Positions 1-11,344 of a stretch of DNA of 64,000 nucleotides are shown here, one piece after another. The translations under genes were made by a program, and so were the position numbers. Position 1 is the stretch's first letter. Each line of letters opens with the position of its first letter. The stretch spans positions 4,038,905 through 4,102,904 of the forward strand of contig JAJEKV010000055.1 of NCBI GenBank assembly GCA_021234155.1, read 5' to 3'. The stretch comes from Isoetes taiwanensis (Eukaryota > Streptophyta > Lycopodiopsida > Isoetales > Isoetaceae). A model generated the notes under the pieces. It did no database searches. It saw only the letters and a list, made by a program, of their open reading frames with translations, and was not told the origin of the DNA.

Positions 1-1160
1 AAATAGATTCATAGTGTGGAAATAGTGTTTTGCTACAAATAGTATCGTCTCTGTGAACACTGTCTCTTTAACCTTTGTTGACGTATACGCTTATTATTTT
101 ATTTTTTTGCGGATCAATGTGGAGGAGGTCTAGATTGGTTCTAAAAAAGTGACCGCATCTTCGCCAGAAGAGACGTTTTGTCTCATTCAGAATATCTTTA
201 TTCTAAATAAAGTGATCGCATCGAAATTCGTTAATTAGAATAATCTTTTATGACTATCTCTCTAATTTATTGTAATTAGGTAGTCGAGTAGCATTGACAT
301 AAATGTTTTCGTGAGCAATAGTCGATTGAGCGATATGCGTGACCGTTGCGCCGGACGACTATAAATTATTATGTTGATCTAATTTCCACAATAGATGAAG
401 CTACGCCATGCCATCAAGCGCAGCGATGTCACATACAACAAATGTTTACATACAATCAAATCAATAGACCGTAATTAACTGTTACGACGAGTGGTGGTGC
501 TGGTACTATCCAAATCTTTTTGTGCAGAATGTACCCCGATCTGAAAATCCGTATGCGTAATTCCGTGTGCCGTGGTCTCTACTCAGAGATCCGTTTCTCT
601 AGCAGCAACATGCCATGGGATCCTAGTAGTAGTCAAAGGATGTTTGTTCTATGACGAGCTGTAATAAATATTCGGAGGCTATATCTATCAATGATTAATC
701 CGTTCGAAATATGAATGTTCGTAAATCTCTACTCAAACGTCCGTTTCTCTACATGCAACATGTCATGGTAAACTTGTCAAAGGATGTTTCTTCTTCAACA
801 CAAGCTGTAATGCATATTTGAAGAATACATCTATATCAATAATTGAGCCGTTTGCAATATGAATGATCGTAATTGTAATAAAAGAACACTAGTCATTAAA
901 AATTTCAAATTTCGCTTGTATAAATTATTTGTTTATATCTGCTGTTACGTTTATTGTACAAGATGTTATGGGGAAAGCCCAATGTTTTGCAGATATTCCA
1001 AATTGTATATATTATTACTTGGAATGGGTTTGAATCATGCATATATAAATAATTCTTAGCTTACAATAGAAGTGCATCCATCGAATAGTTGCGCAAACGC
1101 ACGTCGTCTTCACTTGTGTATCTTATATACAGAAGTAATATGAACGAAGATCAACGTAGT
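1..1160. other. Left-edge stretch without a recognisable gene
   Basis: I see no convincing coding region here. The only open frame over 60 codons (859-1059) has no family resemblance. The stretch holds a divergent tandem duplication (listed separately). It also holds a short pair of related segments near 139-163 and 201-227, which share the pattern TTCTAAA.AAAGTGA.CGCATC. Confidence 0.6.
576..872. repeat. Two-copy divergent tandem duplication (about 148 bp unit)
   Basis: Copy 1 is 576-724 and copy 2 is 726-872. Both run in the same order through a TCTCTACTCA start, CCGTTTCTCTA, GCAACATG.CATGG, GTCAAAGGATGTTT, AGCTGTAAT, an ATCTATATCA-like stretch, CCGTT.G.AATATGAATG and a final TCGTAA. Copies differ by many substitutions and a few small indels. 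No coding role is seen. Confidence 0.75.
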
Positions 1161-2122
1161 TTATTCTTCCACAAATGAATCGTCATCTTCGTCCAGTATT
1201 GGGTTTGCATGCTTTAGTTCCCAAAATTCTTCAAATGTTTCATCTTGTGCATCCATTCGTCGTCGGAATATATTCGTTGTATCGTTCAATTCGTGACACT
1301 TTTGTACTTTGTTTTCTTGTGCTGATATCGTTGACGACTCTTCATCAGCACTTGTATTTCTGGTGGATGATACATTTTCGGATTGTGCGTGCTGTTGTGA
1401 CTTGGCCATCTTTTCGTTGTACTGTTGATGATATTCGACAATTGATAGTGAATGTAGGTGTAAGTGATGGTTGTGCATATTGTATGCAGATGTAAGTGGT
1501 AGGCGCATGGCAGTGGAAGCAGTCATGATTCAAAATAAAGTTGGAATTTGTTATAACGAGAGTGGCAAGTTTGGTATCAAGATTTCAATTTTGTGATGAC
1601 AAGATGTAATTTTTGTTCATTTGAATTGTGGTTGTCAATCGTGGTAATGATCCAACCATAAAGACGTTAGCGACAGTTCTACGACTCTCACAGCGTGACA
1701 TCTCCGTTGGAATCGTATCTATTTGAGTACAACCAAAACAACTCCGAGAAGTCGGAGCACAACATCCAACAAAAACGAGCATGGCGATCCCAAGTTTTAA
1801 ATTTCAAAATGTGATGACAACCGGTATTGAAATTCAAAATAACTGGAACACCCGGATGACAAAAACGTACCTTTGACAATGAACGCATTGAATCGATACC
1901 AAAACTTTCAGATAGGCTACTACTAGAAGTATTTATATTCAAATTTTGTAGTGGTCGACGTTGATTTTGTTGTTGTGGTTGAATCAATTTCGATGCGGTC
2001 GATGATTCGCCTTTCATTGGATAATGGTGTTGGTCTCGATGTACTACATTCTTCGAGACCAATCGATTGCTATTTTCATCACAATTGTCGAATATAACTT
2101 GACTACTGTTGCTTCTCATCAT
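1161..2122 (-). CDS. Unidentified Ser/Gln/His-rich protein, probably two exons
   Basis: I do not recognise this gene. Reading leftwards, an ATG at 2122 opens a frame rich in Ser, Asn and Gln that reaches an AAAG|GTACGT donor at 1871/1870. A second frame, with an ATG at 1509 and open upstream of it, ends at 1161. It is His/Gln-rich and finishes in an acidic tail (motif FEEFWELKHANPILDEDDD) typical of a real protein C-terminus rather than a chance frame. Joining the two parts by an intron is inference; the acceptor was not pinned down, although candidate AG sites lie around 1670-1690. No signal peptide or membrane segment is evident. The two parts might instead be separate small genes or noise. 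Confidence 0.35.
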
Positions 2123-2640
2123 TCTGTTAAATTAGTTTATTCAGATGCAATGAATAATCAAACCCTTTTATAAAAACTGATTACGATGACTGTTGTTCCT
2201 GTCGATGCGTTTGTGATACAATTGTGGTGTTTGTTTGCACAACAGATTTGAGGTTGTTGAGCAAACTGTATCACATGGAAGATTTGAAAAAATGAAAGTG
2301 GCTTGCTCGGAAAAAACGGCAAAAAACCTGTAAGTACAAAATTTTAACACGTTTACAGTTAGGATATCCTAATTTTGAATTTAAATGATCATGATACGGC
2401 ATTTGAATACATAGGTGTATCAACGTATTAAGTACAAATGGGGATCAAAAATTCCTGAAACTTGGAACGTAAGATACCTTTCGAACCTTGTTGTTGCAAC
2501 ACCACATCGGAGCACACAACTACTGTTGAAGGTACGATACTCAAAATTACAATCCGCTGTATTCTAAAGCCAACTATTTACAATACCAACTATTACAAAA
2601 TCTACATACAATCATTATTACTAAAGCACATCTTTACGAC
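2123..2640. other. Intergenic stretch
   Basis: No supported gene. The downstream folD reading frame is open back to about 2641, so a first exon or a missed start for folD could lie here, but no ATG in that frame is visible. Confidence 0.5.
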
Positions 2641-3894
2641 TTGTTTTGGGCGCTTGCTTTATTTGTAACCATTCAGATATTGTTCATCCATTACACTCAC
2701 CACCAACGACGCCACCAAAGTTGTTATCGTAGTAGTTGGCGATTATATCATAACAGTATTACACTTATTACTCCAAACATCCTAACAACGATAAGGAATC
2801 GACAAATTGTTAGTACTGCATCTGCTTGGATCCATCATTCACAGCAAACATCATTCTCGATTAGAAATAAATTGGGAATAGAAACGTCGTCCTGCGGTTA
2901 CATAACAAATCACCGCGGTTTTCAAACTTTATCATCGTATCGATCTGTACAGAAACAGGAATTATACAATTTTGTTATGAATATCGATTATCATGATAAA
3001 ATTATTGATGGGAAACAAATTGCTGCCAATATACGTGAAGAAATACGATTGTCGGTATTAGATCGTATCTCAAAACAACAATCTGTACCTGGATTAGCGG
3101 TTATATTGGTTGGTAGTCGACGTGATTCACAAACCTATGTCAATATGAAAAAGAAAGCATGTAAGGAAGCTGGAATTGTATCAACTGGATATGACTTTAA
3201 TGAAACTGTTACGGAAGAAGAATTATTACAAACGATACATGAATTGAATGCATCACCAGAAATACATGGTATATTAATACAATTACCACTACCAGGACAT
3301 TTAAATCAGGATAAGATTTTACGTGCCGTTGATCCTGGTAAAGATGTAGATGGGTTGCATCCAGTGAATACTGCTGCGTTGCAAATTTACAACGAAGGGA
3401 ATGCTATGGATGCGCCGTTTTCTATACCTTGTACACCATTGGGTTGCTTGGAACTATTAGATCGCTCGAATGTTGAACTATGCGGTAAGCATTGTGTCGT
3501 CGTAGGACGATCACAATTAGTTGGTCTACCAATGGCACGATTATTACTTGGACGGAATGCTACCGTAACAATTTGTCATAGTAAAACAGTCAATCCGGCA
3601 TCGATCGTATCTCAAGCCGACGTGGTTGTTGTTGCTATTGGTCGTCCTCAACTTGTTACATCCGATTGGATCAAGCCTGGAGCTGTAATTATTGATGTTG
3701 GGATTAACTCGATTGATGTTGTTAGTAATGATGAAACAGCATCGAAGAAGTCGTATAAATTAGTCGGTGATGTTCATTACGATGATTGTATCGCCAAATG
3801 TTCCAAAATTACTCCGGTACCTGGTGGAGTAGGTCCAATGACAATTGCTATGTTATTACGAAATACACTCCGTTCATGTGAACGTTCGGATTAA
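2641..3894 (+). CDS. folD: Bifunctional methylenetetrahydrofolate dehydrogenase/cyclohydrolase
   Basis: FolD family enzyme that interconverts 5,10-methylene-, methenyl- and 10-formyl-tetrahydrofolate using NADP(H) or NAD. The core is intact and of normal length (about 305 residues from the in-frame ATG at 2977 to the stop at 3894). Visible motifs are KQIAANIREEI near its start, the catalytic YVNMKKKAC segment (Tyr and Lys of the family), QLPLPGH, PGKDVDGLHP, the Rossmann segment VVVGRSQLVGLPMA and the C-terminal PGGVGPMT signature. Upstream of 2977 the frame stays open for about 112 codons with no ATG. This part is rich in Arg, Ser and Thr and poor in acidic residues, like an organelle-targeting presequence, so the true start probably lies in an upstream exon or is hidden by an indel. 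The start given is only the beginning of the open frame. Identity is very secure. Confidence 0.95.
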   Translation: MFWALALFVTIQILFIHYTHHQRRHQSCYRSSWRLYHNSITLITPNILTTIRNRQIVSTASAWIHHSQQTSFSIRNKLGIETSSCGYITNHRGFQTLSSYRSVQKQELYNFVMNIDYHDKIIDGKQIAANIREEIRLSVLDRISKQQSVPGLAVILVGSRRDSQTYVNMKKKACKEAGIVSTGYDFNETVTEEELLQTIHELNASPEIHGILIQLPLPGHLNQDKILRAVDPGKDVDGLHPVNTAALQIYNEGNAMDAPFSIPCTPLGCLELLDRSNVELCGKHCVVVGRSQLVGLPMARLLLGRNATVTICHSKTVNPASIVSQADVVVVAIGRPQLVTSDWIKPGAVIIDVGINSIDVVSNDETASKKSYKLVGDVHYDDCIAKCSKITPVPGGVGPMTIAMLLRNTLRSCERSD

Positions 3895-4037
3895 TGCTAC
3901 AACATATCACATCCCTCGAATTACAGATGAGACGATAACAATATTTTGTTCGATCCGCCAATCGTTAACTTAGTTTATTTTACAAGCACACATATAAATA
4001 CGAACTATCCAAAAATTTTCAGTTGAAATGGTTTCGT

Positions 4038-4767
4038 CTAACTGTCATACTCTATTGATTCAATAGTTTTGATAACTTTCCTCGTTCCGTCAGGTAAAAA
4101 AATTGTACGAGTCGTAACGATAGTTTCATTGCCATTTGAGTCACTTATTCTTTCCACTTGTGTATCAGCAGGATAGAATTCGTTGACAGCTCCTATATTA
4201 GTAATTTCAGAAGATTCACTCGGTGGTGGAGTTGCTAAAATATTACTTCGTGTTGGTGTTGTGGTGCGTGTTGGTACTCGTACTTGTTCCTTCATACAAA
4301 AGAACATTGATATTGCACCGCATGCCCAAATAACTGCAGAAACTATTGCCAAAACACCACCAGCAGATATCGAATAGCGTCATTCAATAAACCAACCAAT
4401 AGCAAAAAGCTAAACAATGATACAATACCCATGCCGATACTTATTATTGTAAAACATAGTTTTGGCTTCGGATATTTAAAACATACCGTTTGCTTGGCTG
4501 CAGAAAATATGGTCCATTACAGTTAATGAACCGAAAAAATCCAATAAATCGACTGGCTTCAAAATCTTCACCATTTTGATCATTTGGATATCGTATGCAT
4601 CCGCCAATTGTGTTATCGTACGTACTCCAATAACCTAATTGTATTCGTTCACTGTTTCTGTACCATTGGTCATTTTCATCCATAAATGTTTTACATCCAA
4701 ACGCTGCAATATGAAATAATAGAAAACCAACAACGGTGCATGATAATGGAACAAGGAAATATAGATC
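4038..4767 (-). CDS. Multi-pass membrane protein, copy A of a paralogous pair
   Basis: Function unknown. Pieces in shifted frames reconstruct a small membrane protein parallel to the gene at 5582-6418. Shared landmarks in the same order are HIAAFGCKTF, LGYWS, GGC..Y, a SRFIGFF / GRFIGVF helix start, FKYPKPKLCF (copy B FKYPRPKLVF), ISIGMGIVSLFSFLL, and SAGG followed by IWACG. Hydrophobic stretches suggest about four membrane segments. The C-terminal tail is polar and Thr/Pro-rich, ending near NETIVTTRTIFLPDG. The coding part probably starts as an internal exon after TTTAG at 4768-4770; copy B has an AG at the same place. A first exon was not identified. At least two one-base frame breaks are present. 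Confidence 0.6.
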
Positions 4768-5581
4768 CTAAACAAATAGTGATAAAAGGAATAGCGAATA
4801 TCAAAAACTTGTTATTCATACAAGGATTAGCGTTTAATCACCTAGAATTGTGCAATACGTACGTACGGGAAACAAAAACAGCTGTTCAAGGCGGAAATAC
4901 AGAGAAGGCGAAACAATTTGTCATAGGATCATGCGAATGCATTAAATATAAGTTGACGCGAGTTTGACTATCGATATCCCAGAAAAACACGCGGTCATTG
5001 AACAAGCAACGTGCATTATTTTCGGTAATACAAATGTTCGAGGTGACGTGACGAAACGATAAATCATGAAACGCCAATACGTCCGTTAATTCGAATCAAC
5101 ATACTTCTCTTGATAGTCATTTAATACATTACGCATATTCCAATAGTTGAATCGCAACTCGTAAACGAGCGAGTTTATTGCGGTCTACTAGCATTGAATC
5201 TCTTTGTTTAATCGTCGGTTGTTTTTATTTTCTTGTATTCGGAAGTTTGTCTTGGGTGGCAATAATGGACAAAAATACGGGCATAAATATTGTTAGTACC
5301 TGTACGCAATAGTTGAACTACTCATTACTCAATACTGGTCCATTTACTATCTCGCTACTAGTACTGAGATTGACATGTGGTCATAATTTCAAGCGCGAAC
5401 AAGTACCACGGTGAAGCTACAGTAAGTAACATAACGTATTAACCGGATATTTATATATGACACAAAAACAAATTATAACAAACAACGAAAAACATTTATT
5501 TATTTTCAGAATGATGTCATATCAAAAGCGTATGACACTCGACATAATCCTTTCATAACCGACCATCAACTCCGAAAAACG
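4768..5581. other. Stretch between the two membrane paralogues
   Basis: No independent gene is supported. It may contain the 5' exon and intron of copy A on the minus strand, for which I could not place a start. Short open frames here show no family resemblance. Confidence 0.5.
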
Positions 5582-6418
5582 TTACGCCTCAACGTCTTCA
5601 TTTTCGGTCATATTTTTTTCAACATCAGCATCAGGTGGATTTGCACCAGCTTCAGGCTTTGTATTTGACGAAGAAACGCTCACGTTCGTTCATGCAGAAC
5701 AACATGGAAGGCATTACCTGCCCATAAAATTGCTCGATGGATTAGCACAAAGCGCCACCACCAGAAAGGTTCCAAAGTGGAATCCGGTTGAGGATCCAAC
5801 CAAAGAGTAAACTGAAAAACGATATGACGCCCATGCAGATACTGACAGTACGGAACACTAATTTTGGCCTTGGATATTTAAAGAATGACGCCGTCACGAC
5901 AACTGCAACGATTGCCCAAATCATTAACGCACCAAACACACCGATAAATCGACCAAATTTCCATGCGCCATTGGATATTTCACCATCGTATTTGGTACAT
6001 CCACCGTCTGTATCGACGCTCCAATATCCAAGTTTATATTCCAAAAGAATAAGCTGTTTGATTCACCAATCTTAAACGTTTTACATCCAAATGCTGCGAT
6101 ATGATAAAAAATCATACCGAGTAATGTGCAAGCGGCAGGTACGGCATATAATGGTCCCTATGGTACATTCAAAATAGATACATACAACAGCAAGAAAAAA
6201 GGGTTGATTATTAGACAATATAAATAACGCTACAGCTTACGAGTGCATCGACGCTATACTTACGTATGGAAAGAGATAACTACAATAAAACCAAATGTAA
6301 AAGACATTGGATGTGTTAGCATAGACTATATGGAATCATGATGCTCTTATTGTTAGTGAGATGTTATGATTGTATTGTAAACTACTTACATGCGTTCACG
6401 AAGGTCGTTTTGGTTCAT
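5582..6418 (-). CDS. Multi-pass membrane protein, copy B of a paralogous pair
   Basis: Paralogue of the gene at 4038-4767, function unknown. The main part reads from an acceptor at about 6166 (CATAG|GGACC) through HIAAFGCKTF, LGYWSVDTDGGCTKY, GRFIGVFGALMIWAIVAVVV, FKYPRPKLVF, ISFFSLLFGWIL and SGGGAL to AILWAGNAFHVVLHER. An acidic tail (KPEAGANPPDADVEKNMT) follows and stops at 5582-5584. About four hydrophobic helices are seen. A plausible first exon at 6418-6390 codes MNQNDLRERM and ends at a GTAAGT donor, but its phase does not join cleanly to the acceptor, so another exon or an indel is likely. One-base breaks occur near 5740 and 6020. Conservation with copy A in gene order and sequence points to tandem duplication. 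Confidence 0.6.
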
Positions 6419-6887
6419 ATTTTGATGCGCTGATGCGAGAAGAATCTACCTGTTTCACAATCGTATTTTTTATGAGAAGCGTAGAGTATGATGAAAGTTG
6501 GATCCTTCGATTTCTTCTTTGGATTCGTGTGTGACGAATGACACCACCATGATCCGGAAGCATATTTACCAGTCAAAAAATGCACACGCAATTGAATACA
6601 AACAATAAAAAAATATTGTAAACTAGTCAATTTTGTATTTATTAGAATTCCATTCACGGTACTTTTAAGTGTATTGTAACATTTAACTTCAACATGTGTA
6701 ATTACTCTGTCACTATGGTACTCCGATATTAAAAAAGTTTACTCCCGCACTATAATACATAAGCCACCAGGCATTCAACTCCCGCCGACCATGACATCCA
6801 AAAATTGTCGCCTCACACTTTAGCAGATTCACTCTCATAATATTTCTTTTCTCAAAAATTCGTGTTGTAGTGCATTTTCTAAAAACG
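6419..6887. other. Intergenic stretch
   Basis: Divergent space between the minus-strand membrane protein and the plus-strand LRR gene. No gene is seen. Both 5' regions should lie here, but I see no promoter element I would defend. Confidence 0.5.
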
Positions 6888-8245
6888 ATGTCGAATTGCA
6901 AAAACGATACCATGGCGACGATTGAAGTCGATCCCACCGAACAAAGCCAACTACCAGAAGTCAATACTTACTACAAAGAGTACAACGAAATGAAACGGGC
7001 CAATAACCATCTTAAGAAAGGTTTTGGATTGATCGTAATTGTCCTTGTTTCGATCCTCATCAGTGCAGGTGTTGCCGTGCGAGTTAGCGATCGCAACAAC
7101 GTCTCTACGAACATGACGCCGAACTTCATTCAAGATAATGATATTGTCATCGACGAGGATGATAGTACTATCAAAGATATATCACCTGTTGATGTCGCAT
7201 GTCACTTTTGGGCTTTTTAAATTTGGCGGATTGTTTACTAACAACCGAATATGATGATGATGTGATTGAATACAAAGAGAATGAGTCTATGAAAATGATG
7301 AATACAATCCCTACGGAAATTGGATTATTAAAGCAGTTACAGAAATTAAGTTTCAATAAGAATTCTCATTTAGAAGGTACACTCCCAACAGAACTTGGTC
7401 TATTGACGAATTTGGTTGATTTGAAAATTCAAGGCGTTGGATTGATTGGTACTATCCCTGAAACAATTGGGAAGTTATCATTGTTGCAAACATTACGAAT
7501 GGACACTAATAACTTTACCGGTACGATTCCAAATAGCTTTGGTTTGTTATCGAATTTATTAGAAATCGATTTAAGTTTCAATCAATTGAATGGTACTATA
7601 CCATATGAAACATTTGCGAATTGGACACAAATACGTAATGTTTGGTTACAGAACAATTATTTCACCGGATCGATCCCATCGTCACTTGGTACAATGGAAC
7701 AATGTAAATTAGTTGTATTATCAAAGAATCAATTAAGTGGATCGATTCCGGATTCCATTGGGAACATGACGGAATTACAAGTATTCTTGGTACAGAATAA
7801 TCAATTAACCGGTAACGTACCGAATTCAATGAATGTATTACACCATTTAGAACGTTTATGGTTTGCGAATAATACGAAAATGGATGGTACAATTCCAACT
7901 CACTTACAGGGAACATTATTAAATGATATTGATTTTACTAATACTAATTTATGTGGTACAATACCGAATATATTTTGTCGTCGATACAGTGGATTAGCAC
8001 ATTATAAAATTGATTGTCCAATGAATACGATAACCGTCAATCAAAGTACCGGTATGAATATTACTACTACATCACCAAAAATATATTGTAATTGTTGTCA
8101 AAATGTCAATGATAGTCCATGTTCAAACAGTTTTACACTGCTGATGAAAACGACGTTTGATTCTAAATTATTGGTTCGTAGATATATATGTCAAATTGTG
8201 TGTGTGTTCAATTGTCGTAACTGTCAGAGCCATTGTGGTTGTTGA
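6888..8245 (+). CDS. Membrane-anchored leucine-rich-repeat protein
   Basis: The ATG at 6888 starts a hydrophilic N-terminus, then one strong membrane helix (GFGLIVIVLVSILISAGVAV) about 50 residues in, and an acidic linker. A frame break near 7200-7215 joins it to about nine plant-type LRRs of 24 residues with the pattern L..N.L.G.IP...G (for example NNFTGTIPNSFGLLSNL, NQLSGSIPDSIGNMTEL). After the repeats comes a Cys-rich segment (CGTIPNIFC...CNCCQNV) and a Cys-rich end that may be out of frame. A short cytoplasmic part, one membrane helix and an extracellular LRR domain without a kinase are typical of large LRR families in diatoms. The ligand and role are unknown. It could act in recognition or adhesion, which is inference. 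The join across the break is supported by the continuous LNLADC-type context. Confidence 0.8.
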
Positions 8246-8480
8246 AAGAAAAAAATGATAATAGAACGAAAGTAATAGTTATTTCTTTTAATAAAGTATT
8301 CATAAATAAAACCAAAGAAAAATATTTAATTATATAATATTAATTACCCTTGTCGTGCATTGTCAATATATTGAAACGTTTTCGGAAACACTTTTCATAC
8401 TTGATTGAGTGTATCGTTGTTGTTGTTTTTATAATTCATCAGATGTAACAAGATTCGGATTTGATTCTTCGACGACTGTA

Positions 8481-9265
8481 TTACTCAGTACTAATATTGC
8501 GTAGTGCTAATAGTATCGTATCAATATCAAATGGTGTACCAATTTCTTCATTGATCGTATAACGGATTGTACCAGTCTTATCAAAGATAATGATACCACC
8601 TTGTATAAGACCTTCACCTTTATAATTACCAGTAATATTTTGTTCTGATAATCGTTGACCAATATTTTTAAATCCACGATATATAGTGATTGGATTCCAT
8701 GTACGTAATTTGAATATAGAACGTTTACCAAAACCGTTATATAGATCATTATTAATATCATGATAGATTGGTAAATTATTAAAATATTGTTGTTGAAATT
8801 CCATTAATCCATTATCATCAACACCAACTTCTTTAATAATACCCCATAAATGAAAATTCATTTCATTATTGTTATTATGATCATTGAACATCTTTACTAA
8901 TTGTAATCCATGATCACGACATAAAACACATCCTGGACGACGTATTACAAAACAAACTGATGGTAACTGAAATTCCGCAGCGATTTTAATGCGGGGTTGA
9001 ACTTCATCCAACTTTTGATGATATATGGATCGGTGATATAATCCCGCAACACGTCAGCCAATGGTGTATCATAAAGTTGTGGTAAACTTTGTTGTATACT
9101 ATCAGATATTGAAAGTGGAGTCGTCGTTGTTGACGATGTTGTTGCCATTGCGTATGTACTACTAGTATATGATGTCAATGATAACAATCCAATAGTTGAT
9201 GTACTAAATATAGCAGCAGATGCTGTCGTTACAGCGATACGATAAGCGTAGTTGATATAAACCAT
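8481..9265 (-). CDS. PRXL2-type peroxiredoxin-like protein
   Basis: Thioredoxin-fold AhpC/TSA-related protein of the peroxiredoxin-like 2 family. The CXXC-type redox motif appears as VIRRPGCVLCRDHGLQL. Family landmarks follow in order: a short beta-strand with WGIIKEVG, YHDINNDLYNGFGKR, a FKLRTWNP region, NYKGEGLIQGGIIIFDKTG and a final EEIGTPFD. The upstream frame (ATG at 9265) gives a hydrophobic, Ser/Thr-rich leader that looks like a signal or targeting peptide, followed by DTPLADVLRDY. A one-base shift near 9000 joins it to the redox domain. The likely role is thiol-dependent redox or antioxidant function, possibly in an organelle. It lies tail-to-tail with the LRR gene. The family call is secure; localisation is a guess. 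Confidence 0.8.
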
Positions 9266-9448
9266 ATTTGGTATTTATGAGCATCAATTGTAATAATAAA
9301 ATAAACACTTCGTTTGTGTTCATCCCCCCAAAAATACGATCAAAAAGATATCGTCACATCTGACTCCTGCCTCTCGAATTTAAAGATAACAGAGCTTAAG
9401 GAAGTTTAAATAGTGATTATAATATCTACATTGTAGATATATAAAACA

Positions 9449-11150
9449 TCAATAGAACCATGATAACATAAGTTGATTCAATTCTGGTCGATAATGTCGA
9501 CCATCACCTGGTAATGTCCAATCGGCTGATAAGTACGTAGCATCATAAATATCTAACATTGATATCATTGATACATTTGTATTATTTCGTTTTTGATTGA
9601 TTCGATCTATAATATATTTTTGTTTTTGATATAAATCATATGTACGTGATGAACTCATATATTTCGTTCGTTTAATTTTTTGTGGTGCTTTTTGTAATAA
9701 TATAGGATCTGATAATGTATGTACACGATGAATATGTACTGCAGTTGGTAATATCCAATATAATTGGATTTGATTCTTTGTCGAATATTTTTCATGTATA
9801 TGATTTATATATTCATTAAATGTTTTTAAATGTTCCTCCCATGGATCAATCGTAGAATAAATCTTTGATTCGTCATTCTCTGTTGTTGCACATTCTACCG
9901 TTGCTTCATCGGACAATACATCCCATAATGCACTATTCAAAATCAAAGCAATCGAATCATTCGTCGACTTCGCTTTTTGTAGATACGGTTGTATAAACAT
10001 GTCTAATTCATTCAGTAATGTTGAAATTGTACGAGAATTAAGTGGTGATGCAATTTTAGGACCAAAATGAATATGATCGTGACAAACAACAACAACAACA
10101 ATCAGTTGTATTGTTCTTCATTGTGGCAGTACCCGATACATTTTGATTTGACGATTCTTCAGAATGATTTATATTAGTCGTAGGACATCGTTTCGATGCA
10201 ATTAATTGTTCCAATATTGAATCACCAAATGCTAATACAATATCATATGATGATAATTTCTTTAAAATAATTGGTGGAATAAATGGTTCAATTGACATTA
10301 ATTCAAAATTAATGCTATTACTATTATGATTATTATTCTCTTCATTGTTCCATCCAATAATATTATGACAAATATAATTTGTTTGTATAGCACCACCATG
10401 TAATAAGGATTGTTTATATGGTGGAGCTATACAACCTATACCTATACTATATTGAAAATGTATTGATACATGTCCACGTTTCGTTATAGATTTATTTGTA
10501 TACGTTTTACTGCTAGTACTAGTATTATTATGATTCATAGGTGATGCAATCCAACGTATATTATATTGATATGATGATACTTCATTTATAATCCCAATAG
10601 CTAATGGACGATTCCCTGGTATCGAATGTTCATGTGTATGGAATAATATATAAAATTCATGTTGTGGTTGATAGCATTTTGGATTCGTTACATTATCAAT
10701 AGTAGAGATAGAATTATTATTATTATCCCACCAAAGATAACGAGGTGTTGGACAACCATAACGATTCAATGCATCCAATGTCCATTGAATGATTGGTTTT
10801 GTAGAAGTATCGTTGTTGGAGTCGTTACAGTTAGTAGTAGTATGTTCTTCATGTTGTGTGGTATCGTTTTCATGTCTTTGAATTATAGAAACATTCAATC
10901 GTACTTGACAAACAATAGCATCCATCATATCCGATGATAATAAATGATTATAGAATGCTGATTGTATTCGTTCAATTGGTGTCAAATCTGGTCCATTCGA
11001 TGGTATCATCCAATGTCGTTGCTTAACATCATCATGATGTAACGTATCATCTACATTGCTCGATGACATTACTCGTAGAACAGCAATACGACTATCGATG
11101 GTATATATTCGACGTGGTTTGACAAGTAGTTTATTCACTAACACTTTCAT
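9449..11150 (-). CDS. SGNH/PC-esterase-like protein
   Basis: A long protein from ATG 11150 to a stop at 9449, with one frame break near 10060-9995. An SGNH-hydrolase block I appears as VLAFGDSILEQLIASKR (GDS followed by a hydrophobic residue). A block like the N-containing third motif appears as ALILNSALWDVL, and the C-terminal Asp-His pair as PGDGRHYRPELNQLMLSWFY. This order matches PC-esterase/TBL/CAS1-like acyl-modifying proteins, in which DGRHY carries the catalytic Asp and His. The N-terminal half has a hydrophobic/basic start and a conserved-looking core (GCPTPRYLWWDN, EPFIPP) interrupted by Asn/Ser/Thr runs. The substrate is unknown; acyl transfer or removal on a glycan is inferred from the family. 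A Cys run (CCCCC) at the break is probably out of frame. Confidence 0.55.
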
Positions 11151-11344
11151 TCCATGGTTATATATATGTATGTATCAAATGTGTCTTATACTGTTTCATT
11201 TCACCATGGTATACCTGGTACCGCAATATTCTGAAGTGCTTTTGAAATATTTGTACCGCATGACGTCCCGACGGTCAACAACAATTATAAATCGTAGCGG
11301 TATTAACAGTAAAAACTAACCGATACGATTGTTTTCATATTTCA

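Noticed and set aside
859..1059. Small Cys/Tyr-rich protein
   Set aside because: Chance open frame; no leader, no neighbour context, and it overlaps the end of the tandem duplication.
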